Source: CAWBUW01 sp963792075 (GTDB lineage Bacteria > Chloroflexota > Anaerolineae > Anaerolineales > UBA4823). From it: a stretch of 46,487 bases of DNA. The notes below the pieces were generated by a model. It was not told the DNA's origin, searched no databases, and saw only the letters and a program-made list of their open reading frames with translations. The translations under genes and the position numbers were made by a program. The DNA is taken from NCBI GenBank assembly GCA_963792075.1, contig CAWBUW010000003.1:1-46487 (forward strand). The letters are read 5' to 3'. The number at the start of each line of letters is the position of its first letter. Position 1 is the stretch's first letter. This document shows positions 33,532-41,805 of the stretch, one piece after another.

Positions 33532-34345
33532 ATGAGTTCCCCTGAAACTATGGCCAATCATGTCCTGGATAGGCTTGATATATCTGTAGTGGATGATTTG
33601 CTAATGCTGGATGAAATCGTATATGCACGGGGTGCGCTCATTCGCGAGTGCCCAATGGAAGGATGCTGAAGCCCGCCTTCTGGTGGGACCGGGCAGGCCG
33701 ATTATTTCGGTTTCATCCTCTCCCTTTGTCCATCCTCATCGCCGCCGGTTTAGCGTTGCGCACGAACTGGGTCACCTTGAGATGCACCGAGGAACAAGCT
33801 TGTTGAGATCCTGTACTAAGTTTGACATCCAAGACAAGCCGAACAATTCCTCTATTGGCGCCGAGCAGGAGGCGAATCAATTTGCGTCAGCCTTTTTGCT
33901 CCCGGCACGATTTGTCGAAGAGCCCTTTGCTCGAAATGAGCCTTCCTTCAGGGTCATTTCTGAGTGGGCTGACAAGCTCGAAACATCCTTAACTGCGACC
34001 GCTCTTAGGTACTCGCATTTCACCCGCGAACCTGTAGCCGTCGTATATTCGTTTCGAGGCACGATCCAATACTTCCAACCTTCCTCGGAATTCATGGAAC
34101 TAGGCGTATTCCCGGATGTTAACGGCCCAGTGGGCTCACACACGGGTGCGAGAAAATTGTTCAGTGGCAAAGACGCACCTTATCAATGGCAGGAAGTGCG
34201 AGCAGCAGAGTGGTTTCGAGAGGACAGAAGTGCCTTTGACCGGGACGACACAATAAGAGAGTGGTCTATTGGGATGCCGAACTATGAAGCGGTGTTGAGT
34301 CTGATATGGGTTATGGAGCCACTGGGTCAAAATGACGGTTGGTGA
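33532..34345 (+). CDS. ImmA/IrrE-type zinc metallopeptidase (one-base frameshift)
   Basis: Contains the zinc motif RFSVAHELGHLEMHRG (HExxH) and the downstream acid in EQEANQFASAFLLPARFVEE, both diagnostic of the COG2856 ImmA/IrrE family, which cleaves repressors in response to DNA damage or other stress. The start ATG at 33532 leads to MSSPETMANHVLDRLDISVV. The frame breaks at 33661, and dropping one G of GG restores VARGALIRECPMEDAEARLL-like continuity. It probably cleaves a regulator of the neighbouring operons, such as the sigma-like protein's partner. Confidence 0.75.
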
Positions 34346-34461
34346 CCGTAACAAAGATTTATTGTGCGACCCCCTTATCCAACAGAATTTAACAACCAAC
34401 GCACCATGACAAACAACAAAATCCTCTCCAAGAACTTGGCTTAAACGAACACAACGATCAT

Positions 34462-35265
34462 TTAATAATGCGCCAGTGTCCCCCCCTTCCGCGCCTGTTT
34501 GTAACTAAACCTTAAACTTATCAATCCCACCGTGAGATAAATTAGAGAATGGGCACTCAATAAAAGCAGTTCTCCAGACCGCAAAAGCGCCGTCCATGTC
34601 TCTCCCTCCGTCAACACCTCCCTCATCAACGAAATCCCCCAGGTCAGCGGCAGAGCCAGCTTCAGCACTTCATAAATCCAGCCCAGGCTTTCCAACCCCA
34701 CCAGCGCGCCAGTCAAGAAAATCATCAGGCTGAAGACCAGACCAACCAGCGCTTCGGTGCGCTTGAAGACCAGTACCAGGCCAGCAAAGAGGAAACCCAG
34801 CCCATAAGCCCCCACCAGGCTGATCAGGAACAGCACCACCAGCGCTGATCCTGCCAGCAGTGGGGCAATGACCAGGGCTCCCAATATTGCTGCTAACAGA
34901 CCCTTCGCGCCAACGCCGACCAGGTAGGCCAGGCTGCGCAGACCCAGGAGGGTAGCAAGCGGCACTGGGACCAGGCACACCTGCTCCAGGGTGCCTGTCT
35001 GGGCTTCTTCGGTGATGACGGCGGGCAGCTCGCTCATGCAATCGCTGGCCACCATCCAGGTCAGCCAGCCGACCAGCACCAGGAGCTGCTCTTCTTTGCC
35101 ATATCCCCCGCCTCTGATGCCATTCAGGATGACCAGGGCAGCGATAAACATCATCAAGGTATACAGGAACCAGGACAGGCTGTCGCCAGGGTTGGACCAC
35201 TGGATCTGAAAATAGCGTTTGACTTCGGCGCGAAAGATCGTCCACATAGGAGTTCGCCAACCCAT
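34462..35265 (-). CDS. ABC-2 type permease, second subunit
   Basis: A 267-residue integral membrane protein with six hydrophobic segments (SWFLYTLMMFIAALVILNGI, LVVLFLISLVGAYGLGFLFA, GLVFSLMIFLTGALVGLESL) and an ABC-2 signature segment VITEEAQTGTLEQVCLVPVP. The start is placed at the ATG at 35265, which overlaps the stop of the first permease. It is the last gene of the leftward ComQXPA-like operon. The two permeases and the ATPase would form one exporter. Confidence 0.8.
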   Translation of the reverse strand: MGWRTPMWTIFRAEVKRYFQIQWSNPGDSLSWFLYTLMMFIAALVILNGIRGGGYGKEEQLLVLVGWLTWMVASDCMSELPAVITEEAQTGTLEQVCLVPVPLATLLGLRSLAYLVGVGAKGLLAAILGALVIAPLLAGSALVVLFLISLVGAYGLGFLFAGLVLVFKRTEALVGLVFSLMIFLTGALVGLESLGWIYEVLKLALPLTWGISLMREVLTEGETWTALLRSGELLLLSAHSLIYLTVGLISLRFSYKQARKGGTLAHY

Positions 35266-36047
35266 CAATAATGCGCCAGCGCGCCCAGTTCACGGACGCG
35301 GCGCTGGCCCCAGGTGAAAAGCACTGTACCCATTGTCATGTAGAAAACGGTATTGATCAGCAGCTCGATCAGGACACCGTTCTGCCAGAGATCAAACACA
35401 TTCAATCCATCCATGAAAACGGCGCGCAAAGCAGTAATCCCCCAGGTGAGGGGCAGCAGCCTGGAGATTGCGCCGAGCAAAGGATTATTAATCGGAGCCA
35501 GCGCGCCGCTGAAGAACACCAGCATTTGCCAGAGCAGGTTCAGTCCGCCGCCAATGCGCTTGTAAACCAGCGCCAGCCCTGCCAGCGCGAAGCCCAGGCC
35601 GCCCGCGCCCAACAGGGTCATTGCAAATACGACGAATGCCAACAGGGGAACAGGTTGGAGCAGCCCCAACAGGGCAGCCAGGATGAAAGCCATCAGCAGC
35701 CCCCGCACGCCATGGTTCATCAGGATCCCCAGGCTGCGAGAGAGGAAAACCTTTCCGGGGTGCATCCCAGAAATGAAAAGCTGCTCCAGCGTTCCGGTAC
35801 GGGCCTCTTCAGAGGCAATGCGCGCAATATCCGCCAGGATGCTGGCGCAAATCTTCCAGGTGGTGTAGCCGATCAGGGTGCTCAGGTATCCTTCCGAACC
35901 ATAGGAGGGTGAGGCCGCCCGAAAGACGGTGATGAGCAGAAGAAAGCCGAATACATACAGCACCAGGTCCGCAGCGTACTCTAACCAGTACGAACGCGCC
36001 AGGCGCACCATACGCCAGAATTCGGCTCCGAGCAGACCGACGCTCAT
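35265..36047 (-). CDS. ABC-2 type permease, first subunit
   Basis: A 260-residue membrane protein with six helices and the conserved segment IASEEARTGTLEQLFISGMH, near-identical in layout to the second permease, so the pair arose by duplication. The ATG at 36047 overlaps the ATPase stop by four bases (ATGA). The substrate is unknown. By position it could export the ComX-like peptide, or be a target of the quorum circuit such as drug or lantibiotic efflux. Confidence 0.8.
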   Translation of the reverse strand: MSVGLLGAEFWRMVRLARSYWLEYAADLVLYVFGFLLLITVFRAASPSYGSEGYLSTLIGYTTWKICASILADIARIASEEARTGTLEQLFISGMHPGKVFLSRSLGILMNHGVRGLLMAFILAALLGLLQPVPLLAFVVFAMTLLGAGGLGFALAGLALVYKRIGGGLNLLWQMLVFFSGALAPINNPLLGAISRLLPLTWGITALRAVFMDGLNVFDLWQNGVLIELLINTVFYMTMGTVLFTWGQRRVRELGALAHY

Positions 36048-37018
36048 TCGGAGTGTCTTCCTTGTTCGGAAATAAGGCGAACGAAGACTTCCTCCAGCGT
36101 GGCGGCACGCCGCCCGGCTTGTAGGATGGTTAAGCCGGCAGTATCCAGCTCGCTCTGCAGGCGCAAAAACTCTTTCTGGGAACCGCTGTCCATCCAGGAT
36201 AGAACCGTCTTTTCGCCATCGAGGGTCTCGCTCAGGTCCGGAAAATCGGCTTTCAACCGTGCGAGTGTATTTGCATCGATCGTGGAGGCCAGGTGAATTT
36301 CCATCGTTTCATGCTGCCCACCGCAGCTGGCAATGATCTCTCGGGGAGTTCCTTCCGCTACTTTTTTGCCATTGTTGAGCACAAAAACACGATGACTCAA
36401 GCGCTCAGCCAGCGCCATCTGGTGGGTGGTGAGCAAGACGGTCTTGCCTTGCTGATCCACGAACTGCCGGATGACCTTCTCGATGGTGCGCGAGGCCTGC
36501 ACATCCAGGCCGAGGGTGGGCTCGTCGAGCAGCAGCACATCCGGATCGTGCAGGATGGCTGTCGCCAGGGCAACCTTTTGCTGCATGCCGCGTGAAAGAT
36601 AACGCACTTCTTCATCCGCCCGGTCTGCGAGTTCGACCAGAGCCAGCACCTCATCAATGCGCCTGGCAAGGGACTTTCCCTTCATGCCGCGTAACGCCCC
36701 AAAATATTCCAGGTTAGCCCGCGCCGAAAGCCGCCAGTAAACGTTACGCGACCCCTCCAATATAGCTCCGCTGTGGCGCAGAGCTTTATTGCGTTCTTTG
36801 GCGATATCGTAGCCGGCCAGAGAAACAGATCCGCTGGTTGGCAGCACCAATCCCAGGATCATCTTGATGGTAGTCGTCTTTCCAGCCCCATTGGGGCCCA
36901 GCAGGCCGAAGATGGTTCCTGGTTCAATATCAAAGGTAATGCCATCCACCGCGTTGGGTCGTTCCGATCTGTAGGATTTGACTAAATGTGCGACGCAGAT
37001 GGCTGGATGATCACTCAT
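36044..37018 (-). CDS. ABC transporter ATP-binding protein
   Basis: A 324-residue ATPase: Walker A LLGPNGAGKTTTIKMILGLV, signature YLSRGMQQKVALATAILHDP, Walker B VLLLDEPTLGLD, then H-loop LLTTHQMALAERLSHRVFV. The C-terminal 80 residues are an extension common in drug/antibiotic (CcmA/DrrA-type) exporters. Start and stop overlap the neighbouring kinase and permease by four bases. It energises the ABC-2 permease pair. Confidence 0.9.
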   Translation of the reverse strand: MSDHPAICVAHLVKSYRSERPNAVDGITFDIEPGTIFGLLGPNGAGKTTTIKMILGLVLPTSGSVSLAGYDIAKERNKALRHSGAILEGSRNVYWRLSARANLEYFGALRGMKGKSLARRIDEVLALVELADRADEEVRYLSRGMQQKVALATAILHDPDVLLLDEPTLGLDVQASRTIEKVIRQFVDQQGKTVLLTTHQMALAERLSHRVFVLNNGKKVAEGTPREIIASCGGQHETMEIHLASTIDANTLARLKADFPDLSETLDGEKTVLSWMDSGSQKEFLRLQSELDTAGLTILQAGRRAATLEEVFVRLISEQGRHSE

Positions 37019-39348
37019 GGATTTACCTCAAGCTCGATGGTGGTGCCTTCCCCCGGTACTGTAATGAAGTGCAGCCTGCCATTGATCATCTCGGCTCGTT
37101 CTTGCATCAGCACCAGTCCAAAGTGATTTTGATTCAAATTGCCATCCTGGTAGAGCCAGGAAGCTCCGATGCCATCATCTCTCACGCGCAGGCGGATGGA
37201 CTGGTCCTCCGCTCGTTCGAACCAGACCTCAATATGGCGGGCATGCGCATGCTTGACGGCATTGGTCAGCGCTTCCTGGGCAATTCGAAAAACCGCAGTT
37301 GCCTGCTCATCGTTCAAACCTGCAGAACCGTTGATGTTAGCTTTCCAGGCAACTTGCGTCCCCTTGCCAGCGATTTTCTGCATGTCTTCAACCAACCCCT
37401 GGAGGGCGAGGGGCAGCCCTTGATCCAGCAATGGCGTCCGCTGCGCTTTGATCGTCACGCGCAAGTTTTGGATGCATCCTTCCAGATACTGCACCAGTTC
37501 CGGGTTTTCGGGATTTTGATGGACAACCTGTTTGATGAAGAATAAATCCTGCAGAACGGAATCGTGCAGCTCACTGGCAATTCGCCGGCGCTCTTCTTCG
37601 GAGGAACGCACCAACTGCTGCGCCAACCGGTGTTGTTTCTCAAACAAAAGAACATTGGAAATCGCTAACGCGCCTTGCTCGGCAACCGTAGCAATGATTT
37701 TCATATCCTGGTCACTGTACACATCACCGCTCAGCCGCCGCCCCAGGATCAGGATACCTTGCAGATCATCCTTGAAGATCAGGGGCGCAAAAACCTGCCC
37801 CCACCTGTACTCATCCCAAGGAGAGGTCGCCGCCGGCGGCAGGAGAGGCCACAGGTGGCTCGACCGGATTGGGCTGCGGCTTTTCAATAGATCCTGGTAA
37901 AGATTGTCATCCAGAAGGAAAGTTGGCTTATTCCCGGTTATCCCTGCGGGTTCCAGATCATTCCCATTCGAAAGCAGCAGCGCGGTTTGCCGGATGCCCA
38001 TCTGCTGGGGTAATTGGACTGTAAGCAACTCGACCAGGCGGTCGCGATCCAGCGTTTGCGCCAACTGCTTTGACAGGCTGGAGGTGACGGTCAAGTAATC
38101 GTAATGGCTGCCGTACAGCACTCGATCTACACGTTCCTGCACAGATTTGGATAACGAAGTGAAGGGGAGGGCAATCAGTGTAGCTCCCAGGCCAGCATAA
38201 ATCGGGAGCCCTGAAGGCAGGTTGAAAAGCGCCACGAAAATGCCAAAGACCAGGATCGATGTGCCCAAAATCAACAAAATGAGGGTAAACCAGACCACGA
38301 TCCGGTTGATGATGAAATCCACCTTGAGCAGCTTTCGCTGGAAGATCACATAGGCATACGCCAGGGGCAGCAGGATCAAGAAAAGGATACTAAAAGCGCC
38401 GGTCAGGTATTCTTCGCCAAAGAGGAGATAGGGCAAGAGAGTCAGGACAAAAAACGGCCCAATGCCAAGCCCCATCCCCCAGATAATGATGCCTGTCTGA
38501 CGGCGCATTTCGGCGTCCAGCGAGCGAAAGCGGTTGTTGAGCAGGAGCGCCACCGCTGCCAGCCAGGAGATCATGAAGACCCCCAGCACCCACTGGCGCA
38601 GGTGGACCCCATAAGCTGCGGCAAGCGAAATTCCCCTGGGAGTTAAAACCCAATCGTCCACGATGACGAGGATCGAGAACAAACCGGCGATCACAAAAGC
38701 AATATTGATCAGCGCCTTGCGAACCTTCACGAAACTGAGCTGAGGAAAAGTAAGATGCGCAGCAACAAGCAGGGGAGCCAATAGCACCAACAGCACCTTC
38801 TGCAGCGTGTTTGCTCCCCAGAAGCTGTTCCAGCCGCTGGCGCTGCCAACCGCTGCTGTCAGGCCGGCAAGCAGGAAGCCCAGGCCCAGCAGGCGAGCGC
38901 GCACATCATCTACAGGAACGAAGAGCACCAACACCAGTCCAATGCCCCACAAACCAAACGACAAAAACTGGATGCCCAGATACGTGGCCAGGAGGGTTGG
39001 GTCGTCTAAGTAACTGCCCACAACAAGGGGCAAGTCCAACTGTTCGTTAGCGCGCTGGACACTGTAATGGATGGTATCGCCTGCCTTGATCCAAGGCCGG
39101 TAGCGGGGCTCGCTGCGCAAGGGATCGAGGAGCTTGCCGTCAATCGCCAGGATCCGGTCGCCCACCCGAATACCAGCTCGCTCGGCCGGCCCACCCGGAA
39201 CCACCTCATAGACCTCCCCCAAAGGATCTTCCTGGTAAATGCCCATGCCATCGTATGGGCGAAAGATGTAAAAGAATGAGTTGAAAAGAATGATCGCAAA
39301 CAGGATCAGAATCGAAAGGATCACCTGCCCTTTGGGGTTGGTAACCAT
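37015..39348 (-). CDS. ComP-like histidine kinase (PDZ, multi-membrane, GAF, NarL-type kinase)
   Basis: A 777-residue sensor. One N-terminal helix (LSILILFAIILFNSFFYIFR) precedes a PDZ domain (DPLGEVYEVVPGGPAERAGI, VGDRILAIDG; about residues 35-90). About eight membrane helices follow (130-380), then a GAF-like domain (430-560). The kinase has EERRRIASELHDSVLQDLFF with phospho-His near 594, the N box EALTNAVKHAHA and G box RVRDDGIGAS. This order matches Bacillus ComP. The start ATG at 39348 has AAGGA upstream. Ligand sensing by the membrane part would be for the prenylated peptide made upstream. Confidence 0.85.
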   Translation of the reverse strand: MVTNPKGQVILSILILFAIILFNSFFYIFRPYDGMGIYQEDPLGEVYEVVPGGPAERAGIRVGDRILAIDGKLLDPLRSEPRYRPWIKAGDTIHYSVQRANEQLDLPLVVGSYLDDPTLLATYLGIQFLSFGLWGIGLVLVLFVPVDDVRARLLGLGFLLAGLTAAVGSASGWNSFWGANTLQKVLLVLLAPLLVAAHLTFPQLSFVKVRKALINIAFVIAGLFSILVIVDDWVLTPRGISLAAAYGVHLRQWVLGVFMISWLAAVALLLNNRFRSLDAEMRRQTGIIIWGMGLGIGPFFVLTLLPYLLFGEEYLTGAFSILFLILLPLAYAYVIFQRKLLKVDFIINRIVVWFTLILLILGTSILVFGIFVALFNLPSGLPIYAGLGATLIALPFTSLSKSVQERVDRVLYGSHYDYLTVTSSLSKQLAQTLDRDRLVELLTVQLPQQMGIRQTALLLSNGNDLEPAGITGNKPTFLLDDNLYQDLLKSRSPIRSSHLWPLLPPAATSPWDEYRWGQVFAPLIFKDDLQGILILGRRLSGDVYSDQDMKIIATVAEQGALAISNVLLFEKQHRLAQQLVRSSEEERRRIASELHDSVLQDLFFIKQVVHQNPENPELVQYLEGCIQNLRVTIKAQRTPLLDQGLPLALQGLVEDMQKIAGKGTQVAWKANINGSAGLNDEQATAVFRIAQEALTNAVKHAHARHIEVWFERAEDQSIRLRVRDDGIGASWLYQDGNLNQNHFGLVLMQERAEMINGRLHFITVPGEGTTIELEVNP

Positions 39349-39421
39349 CGCGATAATCCTTGGGTGATCATTCCTGGAAGATAACATTTCTGTCAATCTA
39401 AATAACGAACACAACCTCAAC

Positions 39422-40174
39422 TCAAGCGCCTGGAATTCGGGGAGTCAAAACATACGCCAGGACATCTTCCAGACTGCTACGAGCTTCAGAGGCATCCAGA
39501 CGCTGCAAACTTTCCAGGGCGCGCCGCTGCCATTCCTGCAAGGTATCCGCAATGATCTCAGGAATACCCGCTTCGGTGTAAACCCCGTCTGGCTCAATGG
39601 ATGCTTGGAGCGGCAAGAATTTCCCGGTTCTCTGCTTCTTCTCTGGTTCCGGGTTGATCAATTCAGCGCGTAACAGCATCGGCAAAGTAGGGATTTTTTT
39701 GGCTGTTTTTCCATCCAGCCAGACATCCCGGCAGTCATCAATCACCTGCCGGATCACTCCCAGGCAAATGCCGAAATCACCCAACGCCTCGATCTGATCC
39801 TTGGAACCAGCTCCCGCGACTGCCCCACAAATGGTTCCAGCCTGGTAAATACTGCCGGATTTCGAGATCAAGGCACTCCAGTAGGCATGGAGTGGATCAA
39901 CGGCATCAGTGGGTATGGAGTCCAGTTTCATTTCCTGATATTGACCCATCGCAGAGGCAAAGCCAAAGCGGGAATACATTGCATAGATCTTGTTTCTCGT
40001 TTCCGTGCTCAGGGCCGGATCATCGATCAAGTGAAATCCCATGAATATCCAGGCGACCGCTATGGATATATCATCTGCCAGGCGCTTGTTAAGAGCACCG
40101 CGGTTCCAGTCGCCATCCTGTACTTCGTCCATGAGATTTGCAGCGTGGCGCAAGACCGTCCAGGCAGCCGCCAC
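39422..40174 (-). CDS. ComQ-like isoprenyl synthase, main part (frameshifted)
   Basis: Belongs to the trans-prenyltransferase family: first Asp-rich motif NLMDEVQDGDW, second motif VIRQVIDDCRDVW. The sequence through SCEVVGG lies in an upstream frame; adding one G to GGGGG at 40197-40201 joins them as VVGGNRAASVPVAAAWTVLR. The whole protein is about 314 residues, close to ComQ. Prenyl synthases next to a small Trp-ending peptide and a ComP-type kinase are the mark of ComQXPA. Confidence 0.8.
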   Translation of the reverse strand: MAAAWTVLRHAANLMDEVQDGDWNRGALNKRLADDISIAVAWIFMGFHLIDDPALSTETRNKIYAMYSRFGFASAMGQYQEMKLDSIPTDAVDPLHAYWSALISKSGSIYQAGTICGAVAGAGSKDQIEALGDFGICLGVIRQVIDDCRDVWLDGKTAKKIPTLPMLLRAELINPEPEKKQRTGKFLPLQASIEPDGVYTEAGIPEIIADTLQEWQRRALESLQRLDASEARSSLEDVLAYVLTPRIPGA

Positions 40175-40365
40175 CGGTACAGACGCAGCGCGATTCCCCC
40201 GACCACCTCGCAGGAGAGGATCGGCAAAGCGTGCATCCAGGGATCGTCCGCGGCCAATTTACTGGACAGATGCTGCTGACACTCAGGCCATTCCAGGATC
40301 GAAGGTTGAGAGAAGATGTGATTGACGACCTCTGCCGAATATCTCTCAATTGGTGAGTGGTTCAC
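40060..40365 (-). CDS. ComQ-like isoprenyl synthase, N-terminal part
   Basis: Starts at a GTG at 40365 (NHSPIERYSAEVVNHIFSQP) and continues to ALPILSCEVVGG, after which the reading frame is off by one base. The start has a weak Shine-Dalgarno and lies only 15 bases after the ComX-like stop, so it is probably translated by coupling. It forms the N-terminal helices of the synthase. Confidence 0.65.
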   Translation of the reverse strand: MNHSPIERYSAEVVNHIFSQPSILEWPECQQHLSSKLAADDPWMHALPILSCEVVGGIALRLYRWRLPGRSCATLQISWTKYRMATGTAVLLTSAWQMIYP

Positions 40366-40380
40366 ATCAAAAGGCTGAGC

Positions 40381-40557
40381 TTACCAGAGGGCATGCTTAT
40401 CATCCGCGTCAGGCCCAACCGGCGCCGCAAGTAAGGCGAACACGAGGCGAAACAAACCAGATAAACGGGATTTGGCGTTGGGGGTTTTTGTCTGGATGCG
40501 CTTTTTGCAAAAATCTGTCATCTCAGCTGCCAGCTGTTGGTTCTTGGTTTTGTCCAT
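40381..40557 (-). CDS. ComX-like pheromone precursor (58 residues)
   Basis: A short ORF of 58 residues: MDKTKNQQLAAEMTDF, then KTPNAKSRLSGLFRLVFALL, ending GPDADDKHALW. The start ATG at 40557 has GGAGG with four bases before it, an ideal site. It lies directly upstream of the prenyl synthase. The last residue is Trp; in ComX, a Trp near the C-terminus is prenylated by ComQ and the C-terminal piece is the signal. The hydrophobic middle and acidic tail precede it. There is little sequence identity to known ComX, as is usual for these peptides. Confidence 0.7.
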   Translation of the reverse strand: MDKTKNQQLAAEMTDFCKKRIQTKTPNAKSRLSGLFRLVFALLAAPVGPDADDKHALW

Positions 40558-40673
40558 AATTCCTCCATATGAAAAAGAGAACCATGTGAATAAATCATAC
40601 AGGAAAAATTACTAAAAATCGAGGGACACAGGTCCCGTTTAATGGGTGGACAAACATCCCTTTTTCATTAATC
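40558..40673. other. leader between response regulator and ComX-like gene
   Basis: Contains a GGGACACAGGTCCCG repeat-type segment near 40622 and, on the minus strand, TATGAT as a possible -10 for the ComX-like gene. No consensus -35 is seen, so transcription may be activated by the response regulator. Confidence 0.4.
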
Positions 40674-41321
40674 TTATGAAATCAAGCCAAGATCGCGGGC
40701 TTTTTTGATCGCCGCCACACGAACGTTGATCTCCCCACTTTCATGGATGTCAAGCTTTGAATAAATAGAGGATAAAAGCGTGCGAACGCGCTTTTCAGAA
40801 ATTTGCATGGCGGTCGCAATACTATCGTTGGAGAGGCCTTGAGCGGCCATCTGCATTACGCCCAATTCAAATTCACTCAGCACAACACCTTTATCCTCTC
40901 GAGGATCGAACAGTTTATCAACCACATCGTGTGAATAAAAGTGTCTGCCAGAATAGACCCGTTCAACCCCTGTAGGCAGCGAAAGAGAGAGATCATCGCT
41001 TTTCAACACATACCCCAGCGCGCCAGCCTTTATAATGGCGCGCACCAGGACATCATCGTCATACCCGGTGAGCACCAGGATGCGCACATTCGGAAAAGCC
41101 TCCAATACAGAGCTAATCGCCGTGATCGGCTCAAAGTATCCGGTTGACATACCCAGGTCAAGCACGACAACGTCTGGCTTATGCTCCCGTACCAGGTGCA
41201 TGAGCTCCGATCCGTGGTTGGCGGTCCCAACCACCTCGATGCTGGGATGGTTATTTAGCGTGTCAACGATCGCTTTCAGCATGAGCGGATGATCTTCGAT
41301 TGCAACCACGCGGATATGCAT
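40674..41321 (-). CDS. NarL/ComA-like response regulator
   Basis: A 215-residue protein. The receiver has acidic residues (VVAIEDHPLM), the phosphoacceptor Asp in VVVLDLGMSTG near residue 54, and the Lys in GYVLKSDD. The C-terminal LuxR-type HTH reads LSEFELGVMQMAAQGLSNDS and EKRVRTLLSSIYSKLDIHES. It would be the ComA partner of the ComP-like kinase. The start ATG at 41321 has AAGGTG seven bases upstream. It is first in the operon, unlike Bacillus where comA is last. Confidence 0.8.
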   Translation of the reverse strand: MHIRVVAIEDHPLMLKAIVDTLNNHPSIEVVGTANHGSELMHLVREHKPDVVVLDLGMSTGYFEPITAISSVLEAFPNVRILVLTGYDDDVLVRAIIKAGALGYVLKSDDLSLSLPTGVERVYSGRHFYSHDVVDKLFDPREDKGVVLSEFELGVMQMAAQGLSNDSIATAMQISEKRVRTLLSSIYSKLDIHESGEINVRVAAIKKARDLGLIS

Positions 41322-41358
41322 AGACGTCACCTTTTAGAATTGTTTTGAGGATAAGAAA

Positions 41359-41408
41359 ATTATACACGCGAATTTCGCTTGACTTTAAAAAAAATTCTGT
41401 GCTATAAA
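41359..41408. promoter_or_regulatory. overlapping divergent promoters with palindromic operator
   Basis: Leftward: TATAAT at 41359-41364 for the response regulator operon, with a poor -35. Rightward: TTGACT (41379-41384), 18-base spacer, TATAAA with an upstream TG (41403-41408). GCGAATTTCGC (41368-41378) is a palindrome between the two and could bind a shared regulator. A 24-base identical sequence (41391-41414) recurs at 45955-45978. Confidence 0.6.
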
Positions 41409-41414
41409 ATTGTC

Positions 41415-41455
41415 GTATCTACTCACCGGGTTTCCGCAACCCGATGAGTAGATAC
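41415..41455 (+). terminator. hairpin just after the rightward promoter
   Basis: Arms GTATCTACTCA (41415-41425) and TGAGTAGATAC (41445-41455), with an inner GGGTT/AACCC stem. It sits at the expected transcript start, so it may be an attenuator or a stable RNA 5' end. Confidence 0.5.
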
Positions 41456-41461
41456 TCCTTA

Positions 41462-41602
41462 GAGACTGTTTAATAACTCTTCAATGTGGGCCAAAACTCC
41501 AGGTCTACGACCGGAAATGTGCGGTCCCGTGGGGCGATAGGCCGAAAATCCTGGGGTTTTCATAAAGCTAATCCCACCATCAAGGACTTTTTAAACAGTC
41601 TC
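41462..41602. mobile_element. 141-bp MITE-like element with TTA target duplication
   Basis: Terminal inverted repeats GAGACTGTTTAA (left, from 41462) and TTAAACAGTCTC (right, to 41602), extended imperfectly by about 10 bases, flanked by TTA (41459-41461 and 41603-41605). A 3-base TNA duplication and GAGNCTGTTT ends are typical of some IS5-family elements. No transposase is encoded, so it is non-autonomous. Confidence 0.65.
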
Positions 41603-41746
41603 TTAGGGTAATCGCATTTGGGCGATTGCCCTCCACCAGAGGGGGAATTGGGGGGTGAAATGTGGGGCAAAGCCCCACATTTCACCCCCCAGCCCCCATT
41701 TTACGGGATTGCGCTGCCCGTATAGGGCAAATGCAATCGCCCTAAG
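41602..41746. repeat. long nested palindrome upstream of the SOS promoter
   Basis: The inner arms 41650-41668 and 41672-41690 (GGGGGGTGAAATGTGGGGC) are perfect around AAA. Outer imperfect pairing extends to CTTAGGG (41602) and CCCTAAG (41740-41746). It follows the MITE directly, and the SOS-type promoter follows it. Confidence 0.6.
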
Positions 41747-41753
41747 ATACTCC

Positions 41754-41783
41754 TTGACACTAGAACTTTTGTTCTACTATAAT
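41754..41783 (+). promoter_or_regulatory. sigma-70 promoter with an SOS-box-like operator
   Basis: TTGACA (41754-41759), 18-base spacer, TATAAT (41778-41783): both hexamers perfect. Within the spacer, TAGAACTTTTGTTCTA (41761-41776) contains GAAC-N4-GTTC, the LexA box of Gram-positive bacteria and related phyla. Repression by LexA would make the downstream HTH/RecA-like/polymerase operon damage-inducible. Confidence 0.75.
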
Positions 41784-41805
41784 GGTATCAGCCGGGAGTA
41801 TTCAT

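Noticed and set aside
41462..41602. Small RNA encoded between the hairpins
   Set aside because: The segment is better explained by inverted ends and TTA target repeats of a MITE; a transcript cannot be excluded but has no direct support.
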